From contig CAILJB010000076.1 in the NCBI GenBank assembly GCA_903834465.1, forward strand, positions 1-64,000: a DNA stretch of 64,000 nt, read 5' to 3'. The stretch is from an uncultured Pseudomonadota bacterium (GTDB taxonomy: Bacteria; Pseudomonadota; Gammaproteobacteria; Methylococcales; Methylomonadaceae). Positions 36,511-44,528 of this stretch are shown here, piece by piece. A model generated the notes under the pieces. It had not been told where the DNA came from. It did no database searches and saw only the letters and a list, made by a program, of their open reading frames with translations. Position 1 is the stretch's first letter. Each line of letters begins with the position of its first letter. The position numbers and the translations under genes are program-made.

Positions 36511-37720
36511 TTTCAGTCACCGCTTCTTCAGTTGTGGGTGCTTCAACAGTTGCTACTGTCTGCGATGGAGTGGGATCGCTAACAGGTTCTGCTGTTGTTT
36601 TCGATGTCACGTCACTGTTTTCGCTATTTGCAGGTTTGGTAATTTCCACAGAAATTTGAAACCGCTCCATACCACTGGCTTTGTCTTGCGTTACCGGCGA
36701 GGCAAAGTTGGCTTTTGCGAAATAATCGGACGCTTCCAAGTCAGCTAGCAAATTAGATGCCGTTGGAGATTCACCTTGCAATTGCAACTGTCCGTCGCTG
36801 TATTGCAAATAGGAAAGCCAGCTATCATCACGCATTAACTTACTTAGCTCATCTAATATGGCAACAACAGGCGGTGATGCTATTTTTTCATTGATAAGCA
36901 ATTGATTTTCTTCACGCAACGCATCCATATCAGCTTGTAGGGTTTTAACGGCTTTGACTTCTTTTTCAATTTTTGAAATTTTCGTTTGTAAGTCGTTGAC
37001 GGCTTGATATTCTAACCACACCGGTAATGCTAAACTGCTAAACCCTAAAAGAATTAGGGATGTCAATAATCCGGCGATAATACGCCGGGGTGTATTCGCG
37101 ATTTTGGGTTGTAAATGCGGCGGTAGTAAATTGTATGCCGAATGCAGTTGCTGTAAATGGTTTGGGCAATTTTCAACATCAATATAATGCAACGAAATGC
37201 CAAGTGTTTTGCATTCGGCATAAAGCGTTTCGAGAACGTTACGAGGCGTGAGTAATAATTGCACTACGAGTTGCGCGGCTTCATTGTCGATATGTTCAAG
37301 GCGTGTCGCAAAATAAATTTGCTCGGCTTTAAATGGGCTGTAACGGTCTAATTCATAACTGACCACTTGCGTTATATTTGCTTGCGCGGCTAATGGCAGA
37401 TTTAAGGATTTACTCAACGCTTCGTTATTTGATAAACGTAAAATAAACACAGCATTTTTAAAACGTTCGTCATTGTTGATTAAATTTTTAACTATTTCCG
37501 TACCAAAACCATCCCGTGTCAAAGAGGTTAAAAATTCTTGTTGTCCATTGATTTCGTAATGTAATTCAAATTGTTTTCCAACTGGACGCACAATGATTGC
37601 GCTGCGTGGCGCGTAAAAAAATTGCCGCAATTTTGTAGGTACTAAAAAACGTAATTCACGTCCCCACCAACGCAAAAAAGGTTTAAGTTCGACCTTAACG
37701 GAGGTATTCAGGTTCAACAT
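36491..37720 (-). CDS. gspL: Type II secretion protein GspL (PilM/PilN-like)
   Basis: The 409-residue protein has an actin-like N-terminal cytoplasmic part (YELDRYSPFKAEQIYFATRLEH), a transmembrane helix near residue 225 (IIAGLLTSLILLGFSSLALPVWL), a coiled coil and a PilN-like periplasmic domain (DELSKLMRDDSWLSYLQYSDGQLQLQGES), then an acidic Thr/Glu tail. GspL recruits the secretion ATPase to the platform. ATG 37720 is used; the frame also opens with TTG at 37729. Both lie inside the 3' end of gspK. Confidence 0.87.
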   Translation of the reverse strand: MLNLNTSVKVELKPFLRWWGRELRFLVPTKLRQFFYAPRSAIIVRPVGKQFELHYEINGQQEFLTSLTRDGFGTEIVKNLINNDERFKNAVFILRLSNNEALSKSLNLPLAAQANITQVVSYELDRYSPFKAEQIYFATRLEHIDNEAAQLVVQLLLTPRNVLETLYAECKTLGISLHYIDVENCPNHLQQLHSAYNLLPPHLQPKIANTPRRIIAGLLTSLILLGFSSLALPVWLEYQAVNDLQTKISKIEKEVKAVKTLQADMDALREENQLLINEKIASPPVVAILDELSKLMRDDSWLSYLQYSDGQLQLQGESPTASNLLADLEASDYFAKANFASPVTQDKASGMERFQISVEITKPANSENSDVTSKTTAEPVSDPTPSQTVATVEAPTTEEAVTENGTPEE

Positions 37721-38696
37721 AACGGGCAACGACTAATGAATTCATAGTTTCAGAAAAAAGGGACGGTGTATTTGTGGTATCTGATTGATTTTGCCACGTT
37801 AAAATTTGAAAAGGTAAGTTGTTTGCCCCGTCTATTTTTTCCATGACAACTTGCACCCGCGCTTGAGCATCATTGTCCAAATGCGTTTCGACAATAGCGG
37901 TTACAACAGAAATCTCAGGGGCGGCTTCGGTTTCAGTGGTGGTTTCAATATCGCCTGCCATTGCTTGCACGGCATTTGCCAGGAGCGGAATGACTGGCAA
38001 GGGGGCGTGGTGAACAATGCTTTGCTGGCGTGCCAAAAAATAAGCATCTAACAAATTCACATCCACGTCAGGCAAAACATCTAATACATCGCGCGTGGCG
38101 AGATTCAATGCAACTTCGGTTTGCCCCGCTGAATAAACGGTAAAAATCGGTTGCATCCAGGCAAACACATCCGTCGTCATGCCGCGCACCATTTGTAATT
38201 CTTCCAATGACCGAAACGGCTTATTGCGTGGCGCGTAATTCAATTTTGCGGCGTGATATTCGGTTTTTTCTGCACCAAAAGGACGTGTTGTTTCATCATC
38301 GTCGCGCCAATCTAAAATCGCATTTTCCAAATTAAGTTGCGCTGGCGTATCAAGTGGCGCGTGTATTAACACTTGATGCAATAAATTTGCAGTGACGCTG
38401 TTAATATCTATTTTTCCGGTTTCAGAAAGCAGACGAATTCGCGTTATGGCATTTTCGGATTCGATTTCGTAAATACTGCCATCAATGCGCCAACGTTTTG
38501 TTTCGTCGTCTTGCAGTAACATGGTTTGTGCGAGTGAAATGCCGGCTTTTACTTGCGCCATGGCTTGAGCGTTCGCTTTGATACCACTTACGCCCACCGT
38601 TTCACGTCGCATTGTGAGAGTAAAACTGCCCGCCATTAACATTAAAATGCTTAACACCCACAACACTAAAATCAAAGCAACACCACGTTGTTTCAT
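37695..38696 (-). CDS. gspK: Type II secretion minor pseudopilin GspK
   Basis: The 333-residue protein has the prepilin N-terminus (MKQRGVALILVLWVLSILMLMAGSF cut into pieces: QRG then VALILVLWVLSI) and the large GspK domain with the LILDWRDDDE-like segment AILDWRDDDETTRPFGAE, YAPRNKPFRSLEELQMVRGM and TVYSAGQTEVALNLATRDVL. GspK caps the pseudopilus tip with GspI and GspJ. The start overlaps the gspJ stop by ATGA. Confidence 0.92.
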   Translation of the reverse strand: MKQRGVALILVLWVLSILMLMAGSFTLTMRRETVGVSGIKANAQAMAQVKAGISLAQTMLLQDDETKRWRIDGSIYEIESENAITRIRLLSETGKIDINSVTANLLHQVLIHAPLDTPAQLNLENAILDWRDDDETTRPFGAEKTEYHAAKLNYAPRNKPFRSLEELQMVRGMTTDVFAWMQPIFTVYSAGQTEVALNLATRDVLDVLPDVDVNLLDAYFLARQQSIVHHAPLPVIPLLANAVQAMAGDIETTTETEAAPEISVVTAIVETHLDNDAQARVQVVMEKIDGANNLPFQILTWQNQSDTTNTPSLFSETMNSLVVARYVEPEYLR

Positions 38697-39361
38697 TGTG
38701 TTGCATCCGTTGCATCTTCAACTGGCACGCTCTCTAAATCGGCGTTACTGTAACCACTATCCACATTTAATGCGACGACCATTTCAGGCAAATAACGTCC
38801 ATCGTCGAGTTCTAATAAAATTTTCACTAAACGCGGTTGCTGTTCTTTTTCTAACCATTCGCTGTGCCACGCGTATTCACCGGTTTGGTCATTCAAACCA
38901 AAATACGATAATTCAAATTTTTGCACACCACGCACTAATTCGATTTCGTCTTGAAACCAGTCTTCACCTTCTGTTAACGGGAAAAAAGGCGTTAGAGCCA
39001 CAAAAATAAAACGTTGTTTATTTTTTTCTTTAAGTTCTAAATTGAACAATTGCAAACCAGCACGTTCAGCACTTGCAGGAAATGCCGAGACAAATTGCAA
39101 CGATTTTTTTTTGCCTTGAAATGAAAATACGCGCTCTTTTTCGGGATTAAAGTCATTCCATTGCGGCGTGGCATGGGCAAGATGATGATTAAAAAACTGC
39201 TGCACAATGGCAACTTCGTTCACATCGGCAATTTTGCGTTCGCCTTGTTCCCAACTTTTCGCGCCTATCGTCAAACTGCTAAACAATAACACCACCATCA
39301 AACTCAATAATGTCATGCCAATTAGCACTTCGATGAGGGTAAAGCCTTGCGATTTACTCAC
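38693..39361 (-). CDS. gspJ: Type II secretion minor pseudopilin GspJ
   Basis: The 222-residue protein has a prepilin signal with Glu5 (GFTLIEVLIGMTLLSLMVVLL), preceded by the leader MSKSQ and the cleavage Gly, and a soluble domain with QGERKIADVNEVAIVQQFF and ELSYFGLNDQTGEYAWHSEW. It forms the pseudopilus tip complex with GspI and GspK. It overlaps gspI by 8 bases. Confidence 0.9.
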   Translation of the reverse strand: MSKSQGFTLIEVLIGMTLLSLMVVLLFSSLTIGAKSWEQGERKIADVNEVAIVQQFFNHHLAHATPQWNDFNPEKERVFSFQGKKKSLQFVSAFPASAERAGLQLFNLELKEKNKQRFIFVALTPFFPLTEGEDWFQDEIELVRGVQKFELSYFGLNDQTGEYAWHSEWLEKEQQPRLVKILLELDDGRYLPEMVVALNVDSGYSNADLESVPVEDATDATQ

Positions 39362-39767
39362 TTTTAGCAGCCAATTTTAAAGTATTTAATTCTAAAACAC
39401 GGTCGTCTGTTTTGCCTTCATCACCCCACCAAACTAATACGTTTACGTTAAATAATTCGACGGGCAAAGCGTGTAAATCTAATTCTGGCGACATAAACAG
39501 TTGTGGTTTAACGCGCACACGCCAGTGATAAACATCGTTTTCTACGCCAATGGTTTCGCCGGTTTTTAATTGGTTTTCAACACCGGTTTTGGCAATCAAA
39601 TTATTGGCAATTTGCGCCGCGTTGGTGTAATCGTCAGCAATTTGCGCGGTGATGACACCGCTTGAAAAGATTTTAAGTAAAATTCCCAGCGACACTGCCA
39701 ATATCGAAAAGGCAATCAGTATTTCGAGCAATGAAAAACCGTGTTGATTATTCCGCCAGCGTGACAT
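39354..39767 (-). CDS. gspI: Type II secretion minor pseudopilin GspI
   Basis: The 137-residue prepilin has HGFSLLEILIAFSILAVSLG as methylation/membrane segment with the conserved Glu, and a small globular domain (TNAAQIANNLIAKTGVE; YHWRVRVKPQ). It belongs to the tip complex of the pseudopilus. It overlaps gspH by 20 bases. Confidence 0.9.
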   Translation of the reverse strand: MSRWRNNQHGFSLLEILIAFSILAVSLGILLKIFSSGVITAQIADDYTNAAQIANNLIAKTGVENQLKTGETIGVENDVYHWRVRVKPQLFMSPELDLHALPVELFNVNVLVWWGDEGKTDDRVLELNTLKLAAKSE

Positions 39768-40185
39768 GACCGGTGAGCCAATTGATATTTATTTCTTGAG
39801 AATGGGTATTTTTTTCTAATGTAATTCGCCCACCAATCGATGAACCATCCGGAAAAAATCGCAATTGTGCTACGCCATCGTGCAATTCATCTTTTGCGGT
39901 ATTGACGGTGACATCGATATTTTCGGGAATCGTGTAAATTTTATCCTGACCAGTTAAAAGATAACTGTTATTGCTGAGATTAAAATCTAACGTGGCTTGT
40001 TCATGCGATAACATTGCCTGACTACGAACGTAACGCAAACCTGATGTCAAATCGCGGGCGGCGGCTTTTAATGCCATGGCATCATTGCCGGACGAAAAAT
40101 TCACCGCCACCGCTGCATAACCTAACGCCACAATGCCTAAAACAACAATCAATTCAAGCAATGTGAAACCTGCGTTTGAGCGCAT
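39748..40185 (-). CDS. gspH: Type II secretion minor pseudopilin GspH
   Basis: The 145-residue prepilin begins MRSNAGFTLLELIVVLGIVA with conserved Glu5 and carries GspH features: KAAARDLTSGLRYVRSQAM, LRFFPDGSSIGGRI and NWLTGHVTL. It joins the major pseudopilin to the tip proteins. It follows gspG with no gap. Confidence 0.92.
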   Translation of the reverse strand: MRSNAGFTLLELIVVLGIVALGYAAVAVNFSSGNDAMALKAAARDLTSGLRYVRSQAMLSHEQATLDFNLSNNSYLLTGQDKIYTIPENIDVTVNTAKDELHDGVAQLRFFPDGSSIGGRITLEKNTHSQEININWLTGHVTLAE

Positions 40186-40605
40186 TTATTCCCAGTTGTT
40201 GATGTCTTGATCTTCGCTTTCGCCGCCTTCTTTATCGTCTGCGCCGTAGGTGAACAAATCAAATTTACCGTGTGTACCGGGTGAGACATAGTGATACTCA
40301 TTTTGCCAAGGATCAACAGGCGTTTTCGCTTTTCTCAAATAAGGACCATTCCAACGTTTTGAACCTTCGGGGGCTTCAATTAAGGCTTGTAAACCTTGGT
40401 CGCTCGTTGGGTATTTGCCCATATCGAGTTTGTACATATCAAGTGCCGCCGAAAAATCTTCAACTTGTACTTTTGCTGCTTTCGTCTTGGATTCGCCCAA
40501 ATGCTTCATTACTTGCGGTCCGACAATTCCAGCCAACATGGCAATAATTCCCAAAACAACGAGCAGTTCTAATAAGGTAAAACCAGATTGCGCTTTTGAT
40601 TTCAT
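40186..40605 (-). CDS. gspG: Type II secretion major pseudopilin GspG
   Basis: The 139-residue major pseudopilin has a type III signal peptide (KSKAQSG, FTLLELLVVLGIIAMLAGIV) and the strongly conserved calcium-site C-terminal half: LDMYKLDMGKYPTSDQGLQA, RWNGPYLRK, PVDPWQNEYHYVSPG and FDLFTYGADDKEGG. It polymerises into the piston that pushes substrates through GspD. It starts only 6 bases after leuA, so the gsp cluster appears to be transcribed with leuA. Confidence 0.96.
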   Translation of the reverse strand: MKSKAQSGFTLLELLVVLGIIAMLAGIVGPQVMKHLGESKTKAAKVQVEDFSAALDMYKLDMGKYPTSDQGLQALIEAPEGSKRWNGPYLRKAKTPVDPWQNEYHYVSPGTHGKFDLFTYGADDKEGGESEDQDINNWE

Positions 40606-40611
40606 AAATCT

Positions 40612-42156
40612 TTAAACCTCTGATTTTTGCGGATGTTGGCGCGTATTTGCCGTAAGCAGTTTATTGAGCGCGTTGATATACGCTTTCGCCGATGCCGTTA
40701 CGATGTCAGTATCTGCGCCTAAGCCATTCACAATACGACCTACTTTTTCTAAACGTACGGTCACTTCGCCTTGTGCATCAGTACCATTGGTAACATTATT
40801 GACTGAATACAATTCGAGCGAGGCATCCGATTTCACTAATTGCTCAATAGCTTTTAGCGTTGCATCGACCACACCGCCGCCTATTGAACTCCCCGTCACT
40901 TCTTGATTATTAACGCGCAATGTTACAACCGCATTTGGCACTTCGCCTGTTTCTGAACATACTTTTAATGAAACCAGTTTAATGTGTTCGTCTTCGGCTT
41001 CGATTGAGGTTTCAGAAATTAAGGTTTGTAAATCCTCATCAAAGATTTCGTGTTTTTTATCAGCCAATTGTTTAAAACGCGCAAACGCATCGTTTAATTC
41101 CGCTTCGCTTTCAAACTCAAAACCAAGTTCATTCACGCGACTTTTGAACGCATTACGTCCCGAATGTTTGCCTAAAACCATTCGATTCGCCGTCCAACCG
41201 ACATCTTCGGCTCGCATGATTTCGTAAGTTTCGCGACTTTTCAAAATACCATCTTGATGAATTCCAGCTTCATGCGCGAACGCATTTGCACCAACGATGG
41301 CTTTATTGGGTTGTACGGGAAAACCAGTAATCGACGATACCAATTTTGAACAAGTTAAAATTTCACGGGTATCAATGCGCGTTTGGCAATCAAATACATC
41401 GTGGCGTGTACGAACGGCCATCACCACTTCTTCAAGTGACGCATTACCGGCACGTTCGCCCAAACCGTTAATCGTGCATTCGACTTGGCGTGCGCCATTC
41501 ATGACGGCTGAAAGCGAATTTGCGACTGCTAACCCCAAATCATTATGACAATGCACAGAAAAAATGGCTTTGTCCGAATTTGGAATACGCTCAATCAAGT
41601 TTTTAATTGTCGCGCCAAATTGTTGTGGAATGCTGTAACCAACGGTGTCAGGAATGTTGAGCGTTGTTGCACCGGCATCAATAACCGCTTCTAAAATCCG
41701 ACACAAAAAATCCTCGTCTGAACGACCCGCATCTTCAGGCGAAAATTCCACATCATCGGTATATTGTCGCGCCCGTTTTACAGCTTTTACGGCGTGTTCA
41801 ATCACTTGTTCAGGCGACATATTCAATTTCATTTGCATGTGAATCGGCGATGTCGCAATAAATGTATGAATCCGCGATTGTTTTGCACCTTTCAATGCTT
41901 CACCGGCACGATCAATGTCTTTATCTAACGCTCTGGCAAGTCCACAAACCGTGCTGTCTTTAATGACATTTGCGACCGCTTGAACTGCTTCAAAATCGCC
42001 AATACTTGCTGCTGGAAAACCTGCCTCAATGATGTTTACTTTTAAACGTTCTAACGCTCGCGCAATTCTAATTTTTTCATCACGAGTCATCGATGCGCCC
42101 GGACTTTGTTCGCCGTCGCGCAGAGTTGTATCAAATATAATCAATTGGTCTTTCAT
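40612..42156 (-). CDS. leuA: 2-isopropylmalate synthase
   Basis: The 514-residue enzyme makes 2-isopropylmalate from 2-oxoisovalerate and acetyl-CoA, the first committed step of leucine synthesis. The catalytic HMGL-like barrel has [45 protein letters not shown] and [10 protein letters not shown]; the C-terminal LeuA regulatory domain (about 390-500) should bind leucine for feedback inhibition. A Leu-rich leader peptide ORF and hairpins precede it, so attenuation by leucyl-tRNA level is likely. pssA lies upstream on the same strand and gspG 6 bases downstream. Confidence 0.96.
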   Translation of the reverse strand: MKDQLIIFDTTLRDGEQSPGASMTRDEKIRIARALERLKVNIIEAGFPAASIGDFEAVQAVANVIKDSTVCGLARALDKDIDRAGEALKGAKQSRIHTFIATSPIHMQMKLNMSPEQVIEHAVKAVKRARQYTDDVEFSPEDAGRSDEDFLCRILEAVIDAGATTLNIPDTVGYSIPQQFGATIKNLIERIPNSDKAIFSVHCHNDLGLAVANSLSAVMNGARQVECTINGLGERAGNASLEEVVMAVRTRHDVFDCQTRIDTREILTCSKLVSSITGFPVQPNKAIVGANAFAHEAGIHQDGILKSRETYEIMRAEDVGWTANRMVLGKHSGRNAFKSRVNELGFEFESEAELNDAFARFKQLADKKHEIFDEDLQTLISETSIEAEDEHIKLVSLKVCSETGEVPNAVVTLRVNNQEVTGSSIGGGVVDATLKAIEQLVKSDASLELYSVNNVTNGTDAQGEVTVRLEKVGRIVNGLGADTDIVTASAKAYINALNKLLTANTRQHPQKSEV

Positions 42157-42159
42157 AAA

Positions 42160-42262
42160 ATTCCGTCCACTCAGGAATGTTCAGTCATTTATTGACTGAT
42201 ACGGATAAAAATAAATTAGGTAAATAGGAAGGTGTGAAGTTTATTGCCCCTTAGGGCAATAA
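42160..42262 (-). promoter_or_regulatory. leuA leader hairpins
   Basis: Three inverted repeats lie between the leader peptide and leuA: TTATTGCCC/GGGCAATAA (42241-42262, 9-bp stem, which covers the leader peptide's stop codon), TCAGTCA/TGACTGA (42181-42199) and ATTCC/GGAAT (42160-42178, next to the leuA start). Stalling at Leu codons would cover the first stem. No stem is directly followed by a clean T-tract, so the mechanism may be Rho-dependent or translational instead of a classic intrinsic attenuator. Confidence 0.55.
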
Positions 42263-42343
42263 ATTTAAAGATAGGCGCAAACAAGCCACTGCGTAAAAAA
42301 CGCCTGCATGAAAGTCATAATGTGATATACGTTGAATGCTCAT
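42251..42343 (-). CDS. leuA leader peptide (Leu-rich, 30 residues)
   Basis: A 31-codon ORF reads from ATG 42343 to TAA 42251-42253, ending CLRLSLNLLP with five Leu in the last nine residues. Its stop lies in the loop of a 9-bp hairpin and leuA follows 94 bases later, the arrangement of amino-acid-biosynthesis leader peptides. A good promoter ends 7 bases before the ATG, so the peptide message would be nearly leaderless. Function is regulatory translation rather than the peptide itself. Confidence 0.68.
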   Translation of the reverse strand: MSIQRISHYDFHAGVFYAVACLRLSLNLLP

Positions 42344-42350
42344 GTGTGCG

Positions 42351-42379
42351 ATTATCTCTAAATGACAACAGTATCTCAA
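42351..42379 (-). promoter_or_regulatory. Putative sigma70 promoter of the leuA leader
   Basis: On the minus strand TTGAGA (42379-42374) and GATAAT (42356-42351) are spaced by 17 bases. Start of transcription would fall about at 42344, immediately before the leader peptide ATG. Confidence 0.65.
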
Positions 42380-42386
42380 GTGAATT

Positions 42387-43136
42387 TTAGCCCTTGCGAC
42401 CTTGCAATTTTTTACGGCGCATAATCAATGTTACCAATGGCCCTGAAATTGCGTAACCTAAAAATAGCAAAAATAACATCGTTTGCGGCTGCGCCATCAC
42501 GAATGCAATGGCAAGCATCACGGCTATTGCGACGAAAAAGGGGACTTTGCCTTTTAAATCGATTTCTTTAAAACTCGAATAACGAAAATTACTTACCATC
42601 AGTAAGCCTGTGGTAATCGTTAAAACGATTGCGATATATTTTAATGTTTCAACATCCCAACCGTGTTCTAAACACAGCCAAATAAATCCCGCCAAAATTG
42701 CCGCCGCCGCAGGACTTGGCAAACCTTGAAAATAACGCTTATCGGCAGATGTAAGTTGGGTATTAAATCGTGCTAAACGCAATGCCCCCCCTGCGGTATG
42801 GACAAAAGCGGCAAATAGTCCAACTTTGCCTAAACTCGAAAATGCCCATAAATACATCACTAATGCCGGGGCAACGGCAAATGAAACCATGTCAGACAAA
42901 CTGTCGTATTGTGCGCCGAACTCGCTTTGGGTATTGGTTAAACGCGCCACGCGACCATCTAATCCGTCCAAAATCATCGCCACAAAAATTGCCACAACAG
43001 CAATGTCAAAAGAGCCATTCATGGCAGACGTTATGGCGTAAAATCCTGAAAATAATGCGCCAGTAGTGAATAGATTGGGAAGTAAATAAATGCCACGACG
43101 GCGAATAGTTAATTTTTCAACGGTCATAAGTGCCAC
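42387..43136 (-). CDS. pssA: CDP-diacylglycerol--serine O-phosphatidyltransferase
   Basis: The roughly 249-residue inner-membrane enzyme makes phosphatidylserine from CDP-diacylglycerol and serine. The CDP-alcohol phosphotransferase signature is complete (DGLDGRVARLTNTQSEFG followed by AQYDSLSD), within a set of six to eight hydrophobic helices. Translation may start at GTG 43136 or ATG 43127 (MTVEKLTIRRRG). The type is the Bacillus/archaeal-like integral-membrane form commonly linked to ilvC and leuA in proteobacteria. Confidence 0.94.
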   Translation of the reverse strand: MALMTVEKLTIRRRGIYLLPNLFTTGALFSGFYAITSAMNGSFDIAVVAIFVAMILDGLDGRVARLTNTQSEFGAQYDSLSDMVSFAVAPALVMYLWAFSSLGKVGLFAAFVHTAGGALRLARFNTQLTSADKRYFQGLPSPAAAAILAGFIWLCLEHGWDVETLKYIAIVLTITTGLLMVSNFRYSSFKEIDLKGKVPFFVAIAVMLAIAFVMAQPQTMLFLLFLGYAISGPLVTLIMRRKKLQGRKG

Positions 43137-43178
43137 AAGTTGTGATTTCGATGAGATGAATTATACACGATTCAATGA

Positions 43179-44492
43179 TTACTGACTGCGTCTTGGGTCA
43201 AACGCCGTTTGCACGGTTTCTGCGAATAAATTTGCAGCCAACACCAATGTAAACATAAATAAAAATGCCGCTGTGAGCGACCACCACACCACCGGTTCGC
43301 GTGCCATTTCTAACCGTGCGCCGTTAATCATATTGCCCCAACTGTAAGTGCTAGCATCTACGCCAATATTGATATATGCCAACGCCGCTTCGGCTAAAAC
43401 CAATGAACTAAAATCTAAAACAACCGAAATTAAAACAATGTGCATCACGTTGGGCAAAATGTGGCGCAACAAAATAGTATGTTTTTTCACACCCAACGAA
43501 TACGCGGCTTGCACATATTCCATTTCGCGTAGTTTCAACGTTTCTGCGCGTAATAACCGACACAATCCTGTCCAACTGGTCATGCCTAGAATTAAACATA
43601 AAAATAGCAAACGTATATCGGCGCGGACGACGAGACTGGTAAAATCGCTCTCATGATTTGCCATATAAATTTGCACCATCAATACTGACGCGCCAATCAA
43701 TAATATGCTGGGAATGGAATTGAGCGTGGTATATAAAAACTGTATTGCATCATCAAGCCAACCTCGAAAAAATCCTGCCAAAATTCCCAAAATAAGTGAT
43801 AACGGTAACAAAATCAGTGTTGTTAATGTGCCTAATACTAAACCGGTGCGAATGCTTTTAATCGTTTGATAAAATACATCTTCGCCCACTTTATCCGTGC
43901 CAAAAACATGGTAATAATTCGACAGGTAAATTAACGTAGTGCTGGTTGTCATCAAAACAAAAAAGGTAAGTGATAATAGATTAAATTTTATTTTAAATCG
44001 TGAACCCCAAATTATCACCGCAAAAATACCAACGCCTTGCAAAAAACCAATCGTGGTTTTTTGAATAATATCGCTCAGCTTTTGGCTGTCATCCTCTAAA
44101 TGCTGTCCACCAAATTTCAAACGCGGATAATCCCAACGCATACTGCCGTCGGGTTGTGAAATCATTTCTTTGTTATATAGCGTCGTCGCAAACGGTTCAG
44201 AATACGTTTTTTCAGCGTGTTCACGCAACGGCGTTGCCCAATAATCTAACACGCTAATAATTTCGTTATTTGAGGGCGTATTTTCTGATGAGTGCGGTTT
44301 AAAATGCAGCGAATCAAGCAAACCAATGGTCATAAAAAATAACAAAATGATAAGTGACACCATGCCGACTGTGCTTTGTCGTAATGTTGCTAAGGGACGT
44401 TTTAAATGCTCTTTACCTCGCAAATAATAGGTTAACCCAGCGACTAAAAAGAGTAATCCAAAAATTAGCGCGTCCGTCCATAACATCACCAT
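43179..44492 (-). CDS. ABC transporter permease (OppC/DppC-like) with long N-terminal extension
   Basis: The 437-residue membrane protein ends in a binding-protein-dependent permease domain: TGLVLGTLTTLILLPLSLIL, the EAA loop YVQAAYSLGVKKHTILLRHIL, and the OppC-like tail SWGNMINGARLEMAREPVVWW. Before it are two helices, a periplasmic region of about 100 residues (HFKPHSSENTPSNNEI to DDSQKLSDIIQ) and further helices, which is more than typical OppC. No ATPase, second permease or binding protein is beside it. It may serve a peptide or microcin-C-like importer encoded elsewhere. Confidence 0.82.
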   Translation of the reverse strand: MVMLWTDALIFGLLFLVAGLTYYLRGKEHLKRPLATLRQSTVGMVSLIILLFFMTIGLLDSLHFKPHSSENTPSNNEIISVLDYWATPLREHAEKTYSEPFATTLYNKEMISQPDGSMRWDYPRLKFGGQHLEDDSQKLSDIIQKTTIGFLQGVGIFAVIIWGSRFKIKFNLLSLTFFVLMTTSTTLIYLSNYYHVFGTDKVGEDVFYQTIKSIRTGLVLGTLTTLILLPLSLILGILAGFFRGWLDDAIQFLYTTLNSIPSILLIGASVLMVQIYMANHESDFTSLVVRADIRLLFLCLILGMTSWTGLCRLLRAETLKLREMEYVQAAYSLGVKKHTILLRHILPNVMHIVLISVVLDFSSLVLAEAALAYINIGVDASTYSWGNMINGARLEMAREPVVWWSLTAAFLFMFTLVLAANLFAETVQTAFDPRRSQ

Positions 44493-44528
44493 AAGAAAAA
44501 CCTATTTCGAAAATTAAAAAGAATTTTA

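Noticed and set aside
33117-40605. Reading the pseudopilin cluster as type IV pilus genes
   Set aside because: The presence of GspD, GspK, GspL/M and calcium-type GspG with the order G-H-I-J-K-L-M-C-D fits type II secretion, not a pilus.
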